A stretch of 64,000 nt of DNA from Toxorhynchites rutilus septentrionalis (Eukaryota; Arthropoda; Insecta; Diptera; Culicidae): assembly GCF_029784135.1 (NCBI RefSeq), contig NC_073746.1, positions 78,763,704-78,827,703 on the forward strand, read 5' to 3'. The notes beneath the pieces were generated by a model. The model made no database searches. It was not told the DNA's origin and saw only the letters and a list, made by a program, of their open reading frames with translations. A program made the translations under genes and the position numbers. This document shows positions 44,640 through 55,250 of this stretch, piece by piece (position 1 is the first letter of the stretch; each line of letters begins with the position of its first letter).

Positions 44640-47600
44640 CAACATTTCAACTGCCTTTCCTGTGGAATAAGATTAACACCAGCAGTAACGAAGCTTAGTT
44701 TTAGAACCCAAAAAAATCTCTTTAATTCAAAGAGATGCGGTATAATGGACCGGAAATGGTTTCCAGCGAACAAACTGAAAGCTTTCCTTCGGAGAATACT
44801 TTCGGCGCCGCTATTTGTGAATAATACAGTATACTCATGGATAGCATCGCCTTCTGGGAACACCCCTAGATTCTCCGGTCTTCTGAAGCCTGGAGACGAT
44901 AACTAAATTTCCAAAATCTCCATATCACCCTTATTCGGATTAGGCTAATAGATCGCATGATCGCATAGTTAGTGTAGTGGGAGTGTTTCGCAGAAAGGTA
45001 GCGCTCAAATGCTACCTAAGGGCACCAAAACTCATGATTTAGTTGATCCAATTTTTCACCAAATCACGCACATTCAATTATTCAAAATTAACTTAAAGCA
45101 TGAATTTAAAAACAAAAATTTATTTAACAAGCTCGTGAATAATTCAATACTCTCTCTCTCGCATCGCTTGGAACAATTCCACCGAATCAATAATAAACTA
45201 CACAGAATAATGAACCATTAAAAAAATTCCTCGCCACCAATCTCAATAATCTGTTGGAATTCACCCCGCGATAATTTGTGTCCCTCGGTCACACTAAGCG
45301 ATGCGGAAAAATGGAGCTGGCCCTAAAAAAGCCTAATTTTTTATTCACGAAAAAACAAAAGCGCGCGCCCAAAAATATCGAGCAGGCATATTTATTTATT
45401 TACTCGCTCTCTCTCTCTCTCTCTGCGTGCAGTGGCCCATTCATCCGCATCCCTGCTGCCGGAGATAGAAAGCAGAAAGCATCCGCAGCCGCCCCCGCAC
45501 AAGCAACGCGCGGACATGGTCCCATTCCGCGAGCCAGCCGAAAATTGCTTTTCAATTTTGTGTACCGCCACCATAAATTGTCACACTGAATTGGAGAGTG
45601 CTGAAATTAATATGCAAAATGGCTTAAGGGATAAATAAATAAATTCGAATGAAAGTTGGAATAATTTATGCGGTATTAAATAGGCCGACGTCCGGCTCTG
45701 GTGAGAGACGTTTTCCCACCGGGGAGCGTGAGTGATGAATGGTACTCTGCGGACAGGTATTTGTCCACTCATTAGAATTAAAATGATGAAGAGAGCAAGT
45801 GAAACTTTCGGTTGGCGAATGATTGGTTAGTAATCAAAGTTTTTTGGCAGAATTGTCCCCCGTCAAGTTTCCTCCCGCCTGACAAACAGGAATAGTTTAA
45901 CCCAGTTTCGGAGAGAATGTTTCCGTTCTGCTGAAACCACATCAGCATTCGATCAGTGCGTTGTTCGTGACTCAAAAGTTTGAAATCGCCACTGCATTTC
46001 CGGTGCCATCGGTAGCTGCGGGTTAGTTTGTCAGGTTTCATGCTTCCGGTCGCAAGAGCATCAATAAATTACCAGCACTGCGAGCGGAAACTGCCTCTGA
46101 TCAGATTCCGTGCGGTGCTACGGATTGAACTTCCTAAACCACGTCTTGTTGCAAGGTTTTTCCAATCAAATCGGGGGGCGCTGACGTCGGGATGTAAAAA
46201 TTTAATTCAATTCAGACTCCACTCCTCGGCGGCTACGTGGTTGGTTTAGTGAGCGCTAGTAATGTTCAATGAAGCGATAGAAAATTTAAACAATCCAACC
46301 CATGCCTTCGTACGGGTAAGCATTTGGTGGAACCCATGAACACGTGACGAGTCATCGATCGTCCCACAACCTCTAAACGTCCTCGAACCACGTCGCACTT
46401 CCATCGGATGCAGTGTGCGATGCGATACGAATGCAAAAATCAATCCGGAAGTGCAAAATGTGAAATAAAATAAAATGAAATTTATTATTTAACCAAATAA
46501 AAAAAGGAACTGCTCGTTCTGGTGCGAAATTGAATTTTTCATTCCAGTGCTAACGCTGCACTGGAGGGGGCGGAATGACGAATGGGTGGCTTGTATGCGG
46601 GTGATGATATGCGATGTTCCCGTTTTCATTCATTCGCTCCGAAACTAACACTTTCGAAATAGTAATTTTAATTTGATGATGATTTTGGGGATGAAGTTTT
46701 GTCGTAAAATGTCGCAGCGCTTGATTCAATTCTGGATGATTTCAATGCCGGGGGTGTAACGGTGGGCGGAGGGTGAGGGTTTGGAGAAAACCACACATAT
46801 GGGATGCCACTAGCAATTCTGTAGCCTCTATAGTTTCCGCTTTTGTGGCCAACGGTGCCCAATGGAATTCACGGTGGGAACGTGAAATGAGAGATCCTTG
46901 CATATGGTTTTGGGGTGTATTAATAATTTCCGAACAACAACATTCATCGAATGATTGCATTTTTGGTGGAAATGAATGGTGCGTTGGCAGGGATTGATTG
47001 AATCTGCTATATGAATGGTGAAAATATGAAATGAATGTCTCGTTGATATCTAATATCATATTTCCAAAGCAACGTCAATGTGCAGTGTTTTTAATAGAAA
47101 TTTTATTCAGAAAGTAAAAAAAAGTATGGATGGTATTTACTGCGAAATAGTGCTATAGTGTACTAAAAATAGTATTGCACTGGTCTATGCCAACAAGCCA
47201 TCAACTTTAGAAGAGACAACATCTAACACAAAATTCGCAACATTCCGGTCGAAATATGTGTCAAGGTAGTGGAAAATGGGTGGTCATATGACCGAAATTG
47301 AGTTTCATTTTTCAAATGTAATATTTGAAACACAACCAGAATTAATTTAAACTCAATATCTCAAAAAACCCAAGCCCATTGGAAACCCCATTTTAGGCCA
47401 AGCGTGCGAAAAATCGAACAGCAACTTTGATAATTTTTCATTTTTTTTTGGAACGCAAAGCAAAGTTTTGCACTAAAAGATAACTTAATTTATTAGCTAC
47501 CACTCACCATCAATTCCATTCAATTTTGTATAACTTAATTGGGCAATAAATTCAACTTAAACCAAGTATGTTTGGATGGTGTTTTCAATTTCAATTAAAA

Positions 47601-48430
47601 ATCTCAATAAAACACAAAAATATGTGAACTTTCCTACAGTATTACTTTGATAAAAGAACTAGTATTGTGATATAGGGTAAAAATCACTCGATTTAGTCTC
47701 CTACAAGAGAATAACAGCCCTGAAAATTGAGTGTTCAAGAAATCAAACGCCATAACGAATTATTTCTGCTGAATCGTTGGTATTGACTAACATCCGCAGT
47801 GCATTTTGGTTTGTTTACTTTAGAAAACGGAAGGTTTTAAATATATTTTTAAATTTTCTATTGTGAATGTTCGCAAATATCTATTAATTTAGCAAACATT
47901 ATTGAAAATTCATATGATTTTTTATCCGAAATAACCTAAGGTGATGGCGGTTCGTAGAATTTCGTGTGTGGAGGAGCTGGGGGAAATGATCAGTACGTGG
48001 TACGTGGATTCTAATGAGATTGCTGGTGTGAATATTCTTCGGCCAGACCGAATAATAATCTCCCAACTCTCTATGCCATTGCTTTTTCTCAGTATGTTGG
48101 TACTTTGCAGATTTTGGAAAATGTTACATTTTTCGGGAAATGGATAATTGGGAAGAAATAATTCTTAAACATCGACCACGGCCAACAATAACGATATATG
48201 CTTTCGTTTGAAAGGAAAAGCCTGCCGATGATAGTTAAAATTACATGAATAAAGAAATGTCACATCTCACATTAGGTGGATTAATTTAGGTTTATACTTA
48301 GAGACCTCCATCCTTCTGTGCTTGTTAGTCCCGTAATGTAAAATTGATGCATTTATGAATACCGTATATTTACTAATTGAAGTGAGTTTTAGTTCGCTGT
48401 ATGTTTGTACTTTCGAAAAAAGTGCGGGGA
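44640..48430. other. Unassigned region with GC-richer island
   Basis: No gene is supported. A short forward frame ending at 44,906 (MDRKWFPANKLKAFLRRIL..) has plausible protein composition but is not recognised. Positions 45,360-46,860 are GC-richer with a (CT)n run and several overlapping short frames. Positions 46,900-48,430 are AT-rich. The island may be host intron or regulatory sequence. Confidence 0.35.
45404..45424. repeat. (CT)n simple repeat
   Basis: A short CT/GA dinucleotide run at the start of a GC-richer island. Such runs are GAGA-factor-type sites in insects, but no promoter is otherwise indicated. Confidence 0.7.
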
Positions 48431-48438
48431 TCGGATTT

Positions 48439-50372
48439 TTGACGTAGAACTACGTCTTTCATTAAGGGTGCCAAATCAGAAAACAGGTCACGTTTTTATG
48501 AAATAAAGTTAACGTTCATAACTATTTTTGCCGCGAACGGATTTTGGCGATTCACATACTAAACGAATCGGAAATTCCGTAAGATTTGTTTAATATGCTA
48601 TACATTAGAATCTCCTGGTTTGTAAATGGTTAAAAATCATGAAAACTTGAGGCGTTTCCATTTTCCCATACATTTGTTCTGTCCATTTGTGTGCTTTCCC
48701 GAACAGACCTGTCAATAACGAGCAACTTATCGACGACCAACGGAGGGGAAATCGTAGGATTTAAAGTCACCGTGAACAAAGGATAAGTAGAAGAATGAAG
48801 GGGAATACTTGCCTAGAGTATAAACAGTGGATCTCGCTGAGGCAAACTTTCATTCGGCATCGGACTGTTGAGCAATCCAGTTCACTTTGCTTTCGCTGCG
48901 CTTCGATCTAAGATTGGACCCCACCAGTGGTAATCCAACTTGAATATCGTCGTTTGGTTTTTCTGTTCGTTTTTCGCGGTATTCGTATCGTGTGTTTTTC
49001 TTTCCGCGTCATAAATTGGACGCTTCGCGTAGTGTGTGATGAGCAAGAAGAAGAGGAAGGCAGGCTGGAGCCCTGCAAAAAACGAACGCATTGCCAGGGG
49101 CAATAAAATTTCGAGGCAAGCGTCATCTAATGATGCACGCGATGTTGGTGCAGTGAAAAGCGCTCGCACTGAACCGAGCCTTCGCGAGTGTGACACCGCA
49201 TCGAACAACAGCGAAGCAGGCGATTTCAGCGCGTCGGTCGAAAATGTAAACGCCGTTACCCAGGCAGCAACCAAAATCAAGCTCCCCCCGCTGGTGGTGA
49301 AGGCGGTCGCTCTTGACAAACTCATCAGCGGGTTCGCATCGATGGGTGTTACAGCAGAGTACAAGCTGTGTGGCATAATTCAGTCTTTTTCCAAGCAGTT
49401 AACATTGTTTGTTTTCCGTCATCATAAGGTTGTGCGTCAAAAAAATATTTGGGGAATACCAAGCATCTTGAATGTCTTACTGGAATGTTATAAGTGATTT
49501 GGGTTCGCGTGCCAGTTGCAAAACTGCCTTCAGCTAGGATTGCATTAGCGCTATGAAGCATTGCTACTGTTTTCGAGGTTGTTATTCACAAAAAGAGTTT
49601 ATTCCGCTTGTTTAGTCACCGAGAAAGTAAATGTCGTTCTGGAATTTTGTATGTGCTTTCGCTTGCCAGTAGCAAAACTTCCTCCACTAAGGGTGATAGC
49701 TGCGCTTCTCTCGAGCATGAGAAAGAATTACAACTTGTTTCGAGGCCAGTAATATTAACAGAAGCGTTTCTTTTGAGAATAGCGCAAAATGATGAGAAGT
49801 GTTTTATATTCCTAGTAGTTTCAAGCCACCAATGTATGGCTCTGCTATGGCGAACACTTGTTTGGCGATTGGTTTACGTTGTACGAACGATGCCTAGAGG
49901 TGCGATTCCTTTAAGGCAATACTAAATAACATGTAGCATGATATTTGATACTTGCAAGTTTTGTCATTGTTGTTGTTTCCATGCGGTGCCAAAGATATAT
50001 TGATGTAGTTATGAGATGTGGAATAATGGTGCTGATGCAACATGTATAGTCTAGCCGAGTCTATGTCAATTGCGAAAGAGGCCAAAAAAAAAGAAAAGCG
50101 TTCGAGGTAAATTTTCATTGCAATTTTCATGAAATAAATTGCGACTTACGATCAGCCAGTGTATTGTTTTGCGAGGGCAAGAATGAATCATCAATCAATT
50201 ATCGTCAACAAATTCTACAATGAAAAAACCATTTCAGAGATTATTCTACTAAGCAGTTGTTTCTAAAATTTCACAGCATTATAGAATAATATCCGAAGGT
50301 ATGAATAAGCGACTTATATAGAATAACAGCGTAGTTCTACGTCAACAATGCGGTCGTATCTTGGACACAACC
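48439..50372 (-). mobile_element. P-end family element, copy 4, with gag-like ORF
   Basis: The plain end at the left reads TTTGACGTAGAACTACGTC. The right end reads GCGTAGTTCTACGTCAAC, then AATGCGGTCGTATCTTGGAC-ACAACC, the outer palindrome. The polarity is the same as in copy 3. This member lacks the ~90-bp repeat array. Instead it contains a GC-rich leader (48,760-49,035) and a forward ORF (49,036-49,497). The left module (GGGTGCCAAATCAGAAAACA) is shared with the partial copy at 38,523 and with copy 5. A retroelement fragment appears to have been enclosed between the P-end termini. Confidence 0.65.
49036..49497 (+). pseudogene. Non-LTR retrotransposon ORF1 (gag-like) N-terminal fragment
   Basis: The frame opens with a basic N-terminus (MSKKKRKAGWSPAKNER), followed by a Ser/Ala-rich stretch to about residue 80. 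Then comes KIKLPPLVVKAVALDKLISG and FASMGVTAEYKLCGI near residues 95-130. The PPLVV..... pattern before a short helical stretch is typical of the start of the folded part of ORF1 proteins of Jockey-type LINEs. After residue 130 the frame runs into unrelated sequence and stops at 49,497, so the RNA-binding CCHC part is missing. The upstream GC-rich leader would be its 5' UTR. Identification rests on pattern resemblance only. Confidence 0.4.
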
Positions 50373-50911
50373 TTCTATAATTTTTTTAACAGTTATTTCC
50401 CGGAAAATGGAGGAAGGTAAAATATCTTAAACATTGGGGTTTCTTTAACGTCAATAAACGAAATTACATCAACGGCTTTCGTAAAAACAAAATTACAGCT
50501 TTGTCTTTAATGGATTCATGAAAGATTGATGAACTTCATGCCAATTCGTCTTAGGAGTTCACAGCACCATCTCGGATTGCAGTGAAACGTTGTGAATGTA
50601 GAGACACCTTGTATGCTCGAAATCTCAAAAATAGTCTGCTTTTTGAAAACGAACAAAAGCTTTTTATACACCTATACCTCGCTTTACGGCCTAGATACGT
50701 TCCACGAAACTTGGCCGTAAAGCGAAAAGCCGTATAAGGAATCAATTATTTGAATACAAATTCAAACAAATTCAATCGAATCGGTTCCAAAATTGTTAAA
50801 TTTGCAACGAGGTTTGTCATTCAAAATGCATTTTGTCTATTTATTTCAAATAAATCAAAAATACATAAATAAGGAGTACATATATTTGCACATAAAACAA
50901 TAATAGACTTT

Positions 50912-51070
50912 GGATGCGATATGGCGTAGTGGTAACATCCATGCCTCTCACGCTAAAGGTCACGAGTTCAATTCTCACTCCCGACATTCTTCCAAAAATG
51001 GAAGTAAAAGTGACGAACCAGCCAAATGAGTTGAAAATCACTATAATACAGAAAATAAAATAAAAATAAA
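50912..51070 (+). mobile_element. tRNA-derived SINE with 13-bp target duplications
   Basis: This 159-bp insert is bounded by the perfect direct repeat AATAATAGACTTT (50,899-50,911 and 51,071-51,083). Its head GATATGGCGTAGTGGTAAC contains box A, and GAGTTCAATTCTC is box B at the expected distance. A short body (AAAAATGGAAGTAAAAGTGA) leads to an A/T-rich tail (AAATAAAA repeats). This structure is diagnostic of a pol III-transcribed SINE retroposed by a LINE. The duplication is undiverged, so insertion was relatively recent. The host sequence is a pogo-type relic. Confidence 0.88.
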
Positions 51071-51083
51071 AATAATAGACTTT

Positions 51084-51250
51084 AAAATGTCAGAATATTC
51101 CTTAGATGCGGCCTCATCAGTGCTAGCTGCTTCACTTTTCATTTTGATTTTATGCATATTAAATCTAATTCAAATTCAAACCAACCTCGGTTTGTGACAT
51201 CTTCAGCAGATTCATCGGTATCCCCATTCTTCAAATTTTCTAAAATAAAT
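51084..51250 (-). pseudogene. Tigger-type transposase fragment
   Basis: On the minus strand the translation reads TNRGWFEF, then after a frame change KMKSEAASTDEAASKEYSDI-LKSII. In Tigger-type transposases the CENP-B-like second DNA-binding domain ends with a similar order (..GWLERFKKRH.., then ..GEAASAD.EAAEKFPEEL). The rest of the domain is not recognisable, and the SINE at 50,912-51,070 interrupts the relic just downstream. It ties the CCTCGCTTTACGG terminal repeats to a pogo/Tigger transposase. Confidence 0.65.
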
Positions 51251-51293
51251 TGCGCAAGATTGGCAACATGTACATATATTGTAACTTTTTATA

Positions 51294-51551
51294 CACCTAT
51301 ACCTCGCTTTACGGCCTAGATACGTTCCACGAAACTTGGCCGCAAAGCGAAAAGCCGTATAAGGAATCAATTATTTGAATACAAATTCATACAACATATG
51401 AATTTATTTACATATATTGTAATTAAAAAAAAGTTTTGTTTGACGTTATAGCGAAACGTTTTAGGCCGTAAATCGAAAACGTGCCTTAATTTAAGAAGGC
51501 CGTTATAGCGAAATGCCGCATAAAGAGCGGCCGTATAGGGAGGTATGGGTG
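51294..51551. mobile_element. 258-bp MITE of the CCTCGCTTTACGG family
   Basis: It is complete, with imperfect TIRs, TA on both sides (51,292-51,293 and 51,552-51,553) and words GGCCGTTATAGCGAAATGCC and TTTAGGCCGTAAATCGAAAA showing subterminal repeats. It has no coding capacity. Confidence 0.75.
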
Positions 51552-51559
51552 TATTAAAT

Positions 51560-52885
51560 CTTTACAAAAAAAAAAAACAAAAAAAATTGAACTACCATCT
51601 GTATCTGTCAATTCTTTTCTATTTAGAAACATGTCAAGAATATGACAATAACGAGTAAAATATTAATTTTTCAATGCATTTTTTTTTTATTTTTCAAGAG
51701 GCTTTTTGGTGAAATGCCGCATTTTTAAAATTTACTTAAACTTTGCCGAATATAGTATTTTACAATTTTGACTTTAAACAAAGTTGAGATAAGTTGTAAT
51801 TTTTTTCAAAAAAAAAAAAAAAAATGTGAAAAAGTTACTGCTAGAAAATCTTTTTCACTGTAGATGTTCCTATTTTCCTATGTACAGATGACCATCTGGT
51901 TGTTGTATGGGCTATTAGAACATATATATTTTTTAATTTTTTTTATGATTTCAAGTACCGTTCTGAATCATACTTCGGACGCTTAAGGCATATGATGCAG
52001 AAAACAGATCTAAACTTTTCGCACAGGCATTATTTGGTTGATATTTTTAACAAATTAGTTCAATATGTTTTTAAGCTTTCTACTTTGGTACCTATTTGAT
52101 TGGAAACATTAAAAAAATCATCGAATAAAACGCTTTTCAAATGAAACGAATAAGAATCAAACTTCAGACACTATATATATAAAAAAAGTCACAGGATTCC
52201 GTTAGGCTATCTGTTGATTTTTGATATGTTGGAAAAATAACGTCGGTAAATTCTTTGATAATGATTTAGTGGCCCTGAAAAGGGCCGTTTTGTTTGGTTG
52301 TTTGGTATTGTTTGTTCACTCCACCAGTTTTTATTGAGTGATGATGATAGAAGGACGGTAAACAGTCGTTGAATGGTGCGTATCAGATAAAATATGCTGA
52401 AGTGGAACGAGATATGATGAAAACCACTCTCTGTGATCCTAGACGAAATGCCTTCTGTGTTATGTATGGATGAAATAAAGAAAAAAAAACTCACTAATTT
52501 ATAATAATTAATTACCAATACCGAACACAGTTATCAATTTTTCACACAAGGAAAAACATGTTACTTCAATATAGGGAAACATATTTAGATGGAAAAGGTA
52601 ATTTTCTTTTATAATTTTTAGTTTCTGAGTATTTATTCAACCCAATGCGAATTTTAATTGGACTAACAACACCTATACTTTACTATATATAGAGCATATG
52701 GGAAATCATTTTTTCTAATATTTCTTCACCTTTCTAATTTTTCTCGCCGTATAAACTTTCCTTGGGAGAAAATGAACATAACAAAATAGACAGCCTAAAC
52801 CGAACGACCCGTTCTCGAGCGAGAACACACCTTGGCTTTTATTTATGAAAATTGAAATAAATCTTTTTATATATCAAGTGATATT
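51560..52885. other. Unassigned AT-rich region
   Basis: A diverged arm of the 6.3-kb fold-back family lies at about 51,820-51,930 (AATGTGAAAAAGTTACTGCT, then CCTATGTACAGATGACC). No gene is supported; a 103-codon minus-strand frame (52,207-52,518) has no recognised motif. Confidence 0.35.
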
Positions 52886-52889
52886 AACA

Positions 52890-53349
52890 CAACATTAACA
52901 CGACTTGCATATATTGACAATGTCGATTTCCACCAGGCAGCTTGGTTTTGATGACTCTGTTAGGGAACACATTTCGGTGGGAGCAAAGGCTCCCCCTTCT
53001 TTCATGTATTTGCAATGCCGATTTTCCCCAGGTTGCTTGGTTTTGATGTCTCTGTTAAGGATCGACCGCATGTGTCGTCAATTTCGACCAATCAAAAAAG
53101 AGTATTTCCGTTAGGATAGGGGTTGAGATTTTTCAATTGTTCGATAGTTGGTTTCATGACATATATTATTTTCTTCAATATGAAAAATTGGTATGGAGTG
53201 CCGAAATCGATTGACGCAAAAATCCATCAATCCATCATGAAATGACTGAGCAATAAGCATTTGAAATTGGACAATTTTCACGATGTGCTCCATTTTTGAT
53301 TTTCAATTTGTACCCCAATATGTTCCCGAAAGACGCAATCCTACATCAA
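52890..53349 (+). mobile_element. P-end family, right part only
   Basis: About two units of the ~90-bp array (GGCAGCTTGGTTTTGATG, GTTAGGGAACACATTTCGGT) are followed by a diverged right module and the plain end GACGCAATCCTACATCAAAA. The left end is missing. The next P-end element starts only about 8 bases further on. Confidence 0.5.
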
Positions 53350-53357
53350 AATTCTAA

Positions 53358-54317
53358 GGGATTGTATCTAGGACACGACCGCATATTTTAGACGTAGAAC
53401 TTCGCAGGTCCTTTTACGTCCTTTTACGTTTGATATGATGCCTAGGACTACCATATTATGTGAACGGAGGAATTGTCAAACGATCATTGTATTTTACAAT
53501 TCCCTCTGAAATTATTGCACATCTCATGTTTACGTAGTTCTCGAACCGCGAAAGTTCATTCCCCTCTAGTATCTGAAATAACGATTTTCCCAGGCTTCTC
53601 AGTTTAAAAGTTTGTTTTAGGAAAACAGATTCCGATCTCGACAACGACAAGCGAGTACAAAAGTACTCAGCACCAAAAAATATCCTCGACTTGCATGTAT
53701 TTGCAAAGCGGATTCCCCCAGACACATTGATTTTAAAGTCCGTCTTAGGGAAACACAGATCGGTGGGAACAAAAATACCCCCGACTTGCATGTATATTTG
53801 CAAAGAAGATTTCCACATGTACATCGATTTTGAAGTCTGTGTTGGGGAAACCGTAAATCGGCCCAATCAACCCTTGGCAGTTAGGGCGTTTAGGTAACGC
53901 TTGAAATTTTCAAAGTTATTCAATTGTTCGTCTCATGAAAAATAACATTCTATTAATTGTGATAGACGCGTAGGAATATTTCTTATCAATTGATGCAAAC
54001 ATCTTTCCGATCTGTTAAGAAATGTTCGAGTTATAAGCATTCGAAATACGGGTAGGGTTAGTACACAAATCGGCGGAACAAATGTATGGGAAAAAAGGAA
54101 TTTCTTCCAGTTTTCATGAATTTAAACCGTTCAGAGATTAGCGAATTGTAATGTATAGCACATCAAACAAATCTAAGAAAATTTCCGGTTCGATTGGTAT
54201 GCAAATCGTTTCAATCCGTTCGCCGCAAAAATGGTTATTAACGTTAATTTTATTTCATAAAAACGTGACCGGTTTTCTGATTTGGCACGCTTCCTGAAAG
54301 ACGTAGTTCTACGTAAA
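53358..54317 (+). mobile_element. P-end family element, copy 5
   Basis: The left end is ATTGTATCTAGGACACGACC, then GCATATTTTAGACGTAGAAC-TTCG, containing both palindromes. The right end is GACGTAGTTCTACGTAAAA. Inside are an array of about three units (53,580-53,860), the GGGCGTTTAGGTAACGC module as in copies 1-3, and then the inverted module of copy 4 (CATACATTTGTTCC.. to CAGAAAACCGGTCACG in inverse). This copy thus combines modules that elsewhere occur separately. Confidence 0.65.
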
Positions 54318-54319
54318 AT

Positions 54320-55250
54320 TCATTTAGGGTTCCATTCTAGTCTCGCTCCAATCTGCGATTAGCCAACGGTCACAAACAGAGATTTTGAACGACACAAATC
54401 CTGAGAGCGGAATTAAACCATCTTCAACTGCTTCTACAGTATCAAACCATCGGTCCTTTTCACAGCCACCAAACACAAACCAGGGCTCAAAATCTTCGAA
54501 GATGAAAAATGAAAATCGACTCTCCTCTCAGTAGCTTCGCTTCGAATAGGACTACTTCAGCATTCGCCGTCAACATGCATTGAATTGACAGAAATAAATT
54601 GACGAACGTCAAGAGCGAGGATGACTGATGAACTTTTCTAGCCAATGGTTATTCTAATTGACGTGACTAATGAATACAAATCTGCCTCTTCATTCAATCG
54701 GACCTCAATCCACACTACTACTACTACTACTACTACTACAGCTACACTACTACTTCGTCCATATAAAGTAAAACGAAAACGATGATTTCTGAATTCATTT
54801 TGAGGGAGGTCACTTAAATATGCAACGAAGTCCATTTGACGGGGAAGAATGAAATGAGATAGTCGAGTTGTAGAGTGAGATAGCATATGAATATGACTTT
54901 GCCGAGCCATGCTCCTCACTGTGGCAGAGTGCGGATCAGCGAGTAAAGAGTAAAGTAAGAGTAAAGAGTGTAAGAGAGTGTGACTCACTTGCTCCAATAT
55001 TTCTCCCAACTGGCGCACACTGGTTCTTCATATATTTGCCAGAGAAAAATAAAAGTGCACGGTTTCTCTGTGGTGAGTTACGGCTGTATCCTCAGTTTAG
55101 GCATGAAACTCGCACACTGGTGTATCATTTCAGTAAAAAAATCATCACTATTGTCATCTAAGTTTGAGAGAGCTAGCCTTTAAATTGAATATCTCTCGAG
55201 ACCCTTCGCGTTAGAGGCGAATGAACTGTTTAGACCTCTTGAAAATAAAA
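54320..55250. other. Unassigned region with microsatellites
   Basis: Moderately GC-rich, no supported gene. A (CTA)n run lies at 54,714-54,739 and a GAGTAAAGAGTAAA-type run at 54,940-54,975. The 126-codon minus-strand frame there includes a poly-Val stretch encoded by the microsatellite and is not a credible gene. Confidence 0.35.
54714..54739. repeat. (CTA)n trinucleotide microsatellite
   Basis: About eight uninterrupted CTA units, with a few further ACTACTAC units slightly downstream. Confidence 0.85.

Larger units (their letters stand above)
50669..51551 (-). mobile_element. pogo-type element with CCTCGCTTTACGG ends, composite
   Basis: Two left-end copies, CACCTATACCTCGCTTTACG, start at 50,669 and 51,294, each after TA. 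One right end, CCGTATAGGGAGGTATGGGT-G, closes at 51,551 before TA (51,552-51,553). The segment 51,294-51,551 is thus a complete 258-bp MITE. The segment 50,669-51,291 is a longer copy without its own right end, holding a transposase relic on the minus strand and a SINE at 50,912-51,070. The longer copy shows the family is pogo/Tigger-type. Confidence 0.7.

Noticed and set aside
50912..50990. Possible functional tRNA gene
   Set aside because: Target-site duplications and an A-rich tail show it is a SINE head.
54638..55018. 126-codon minus-strand ORF with a poly-Val stretch
   Set aside because: The poly-Val comes from the (CTA)n microsatellite, and the rest shows no domain.
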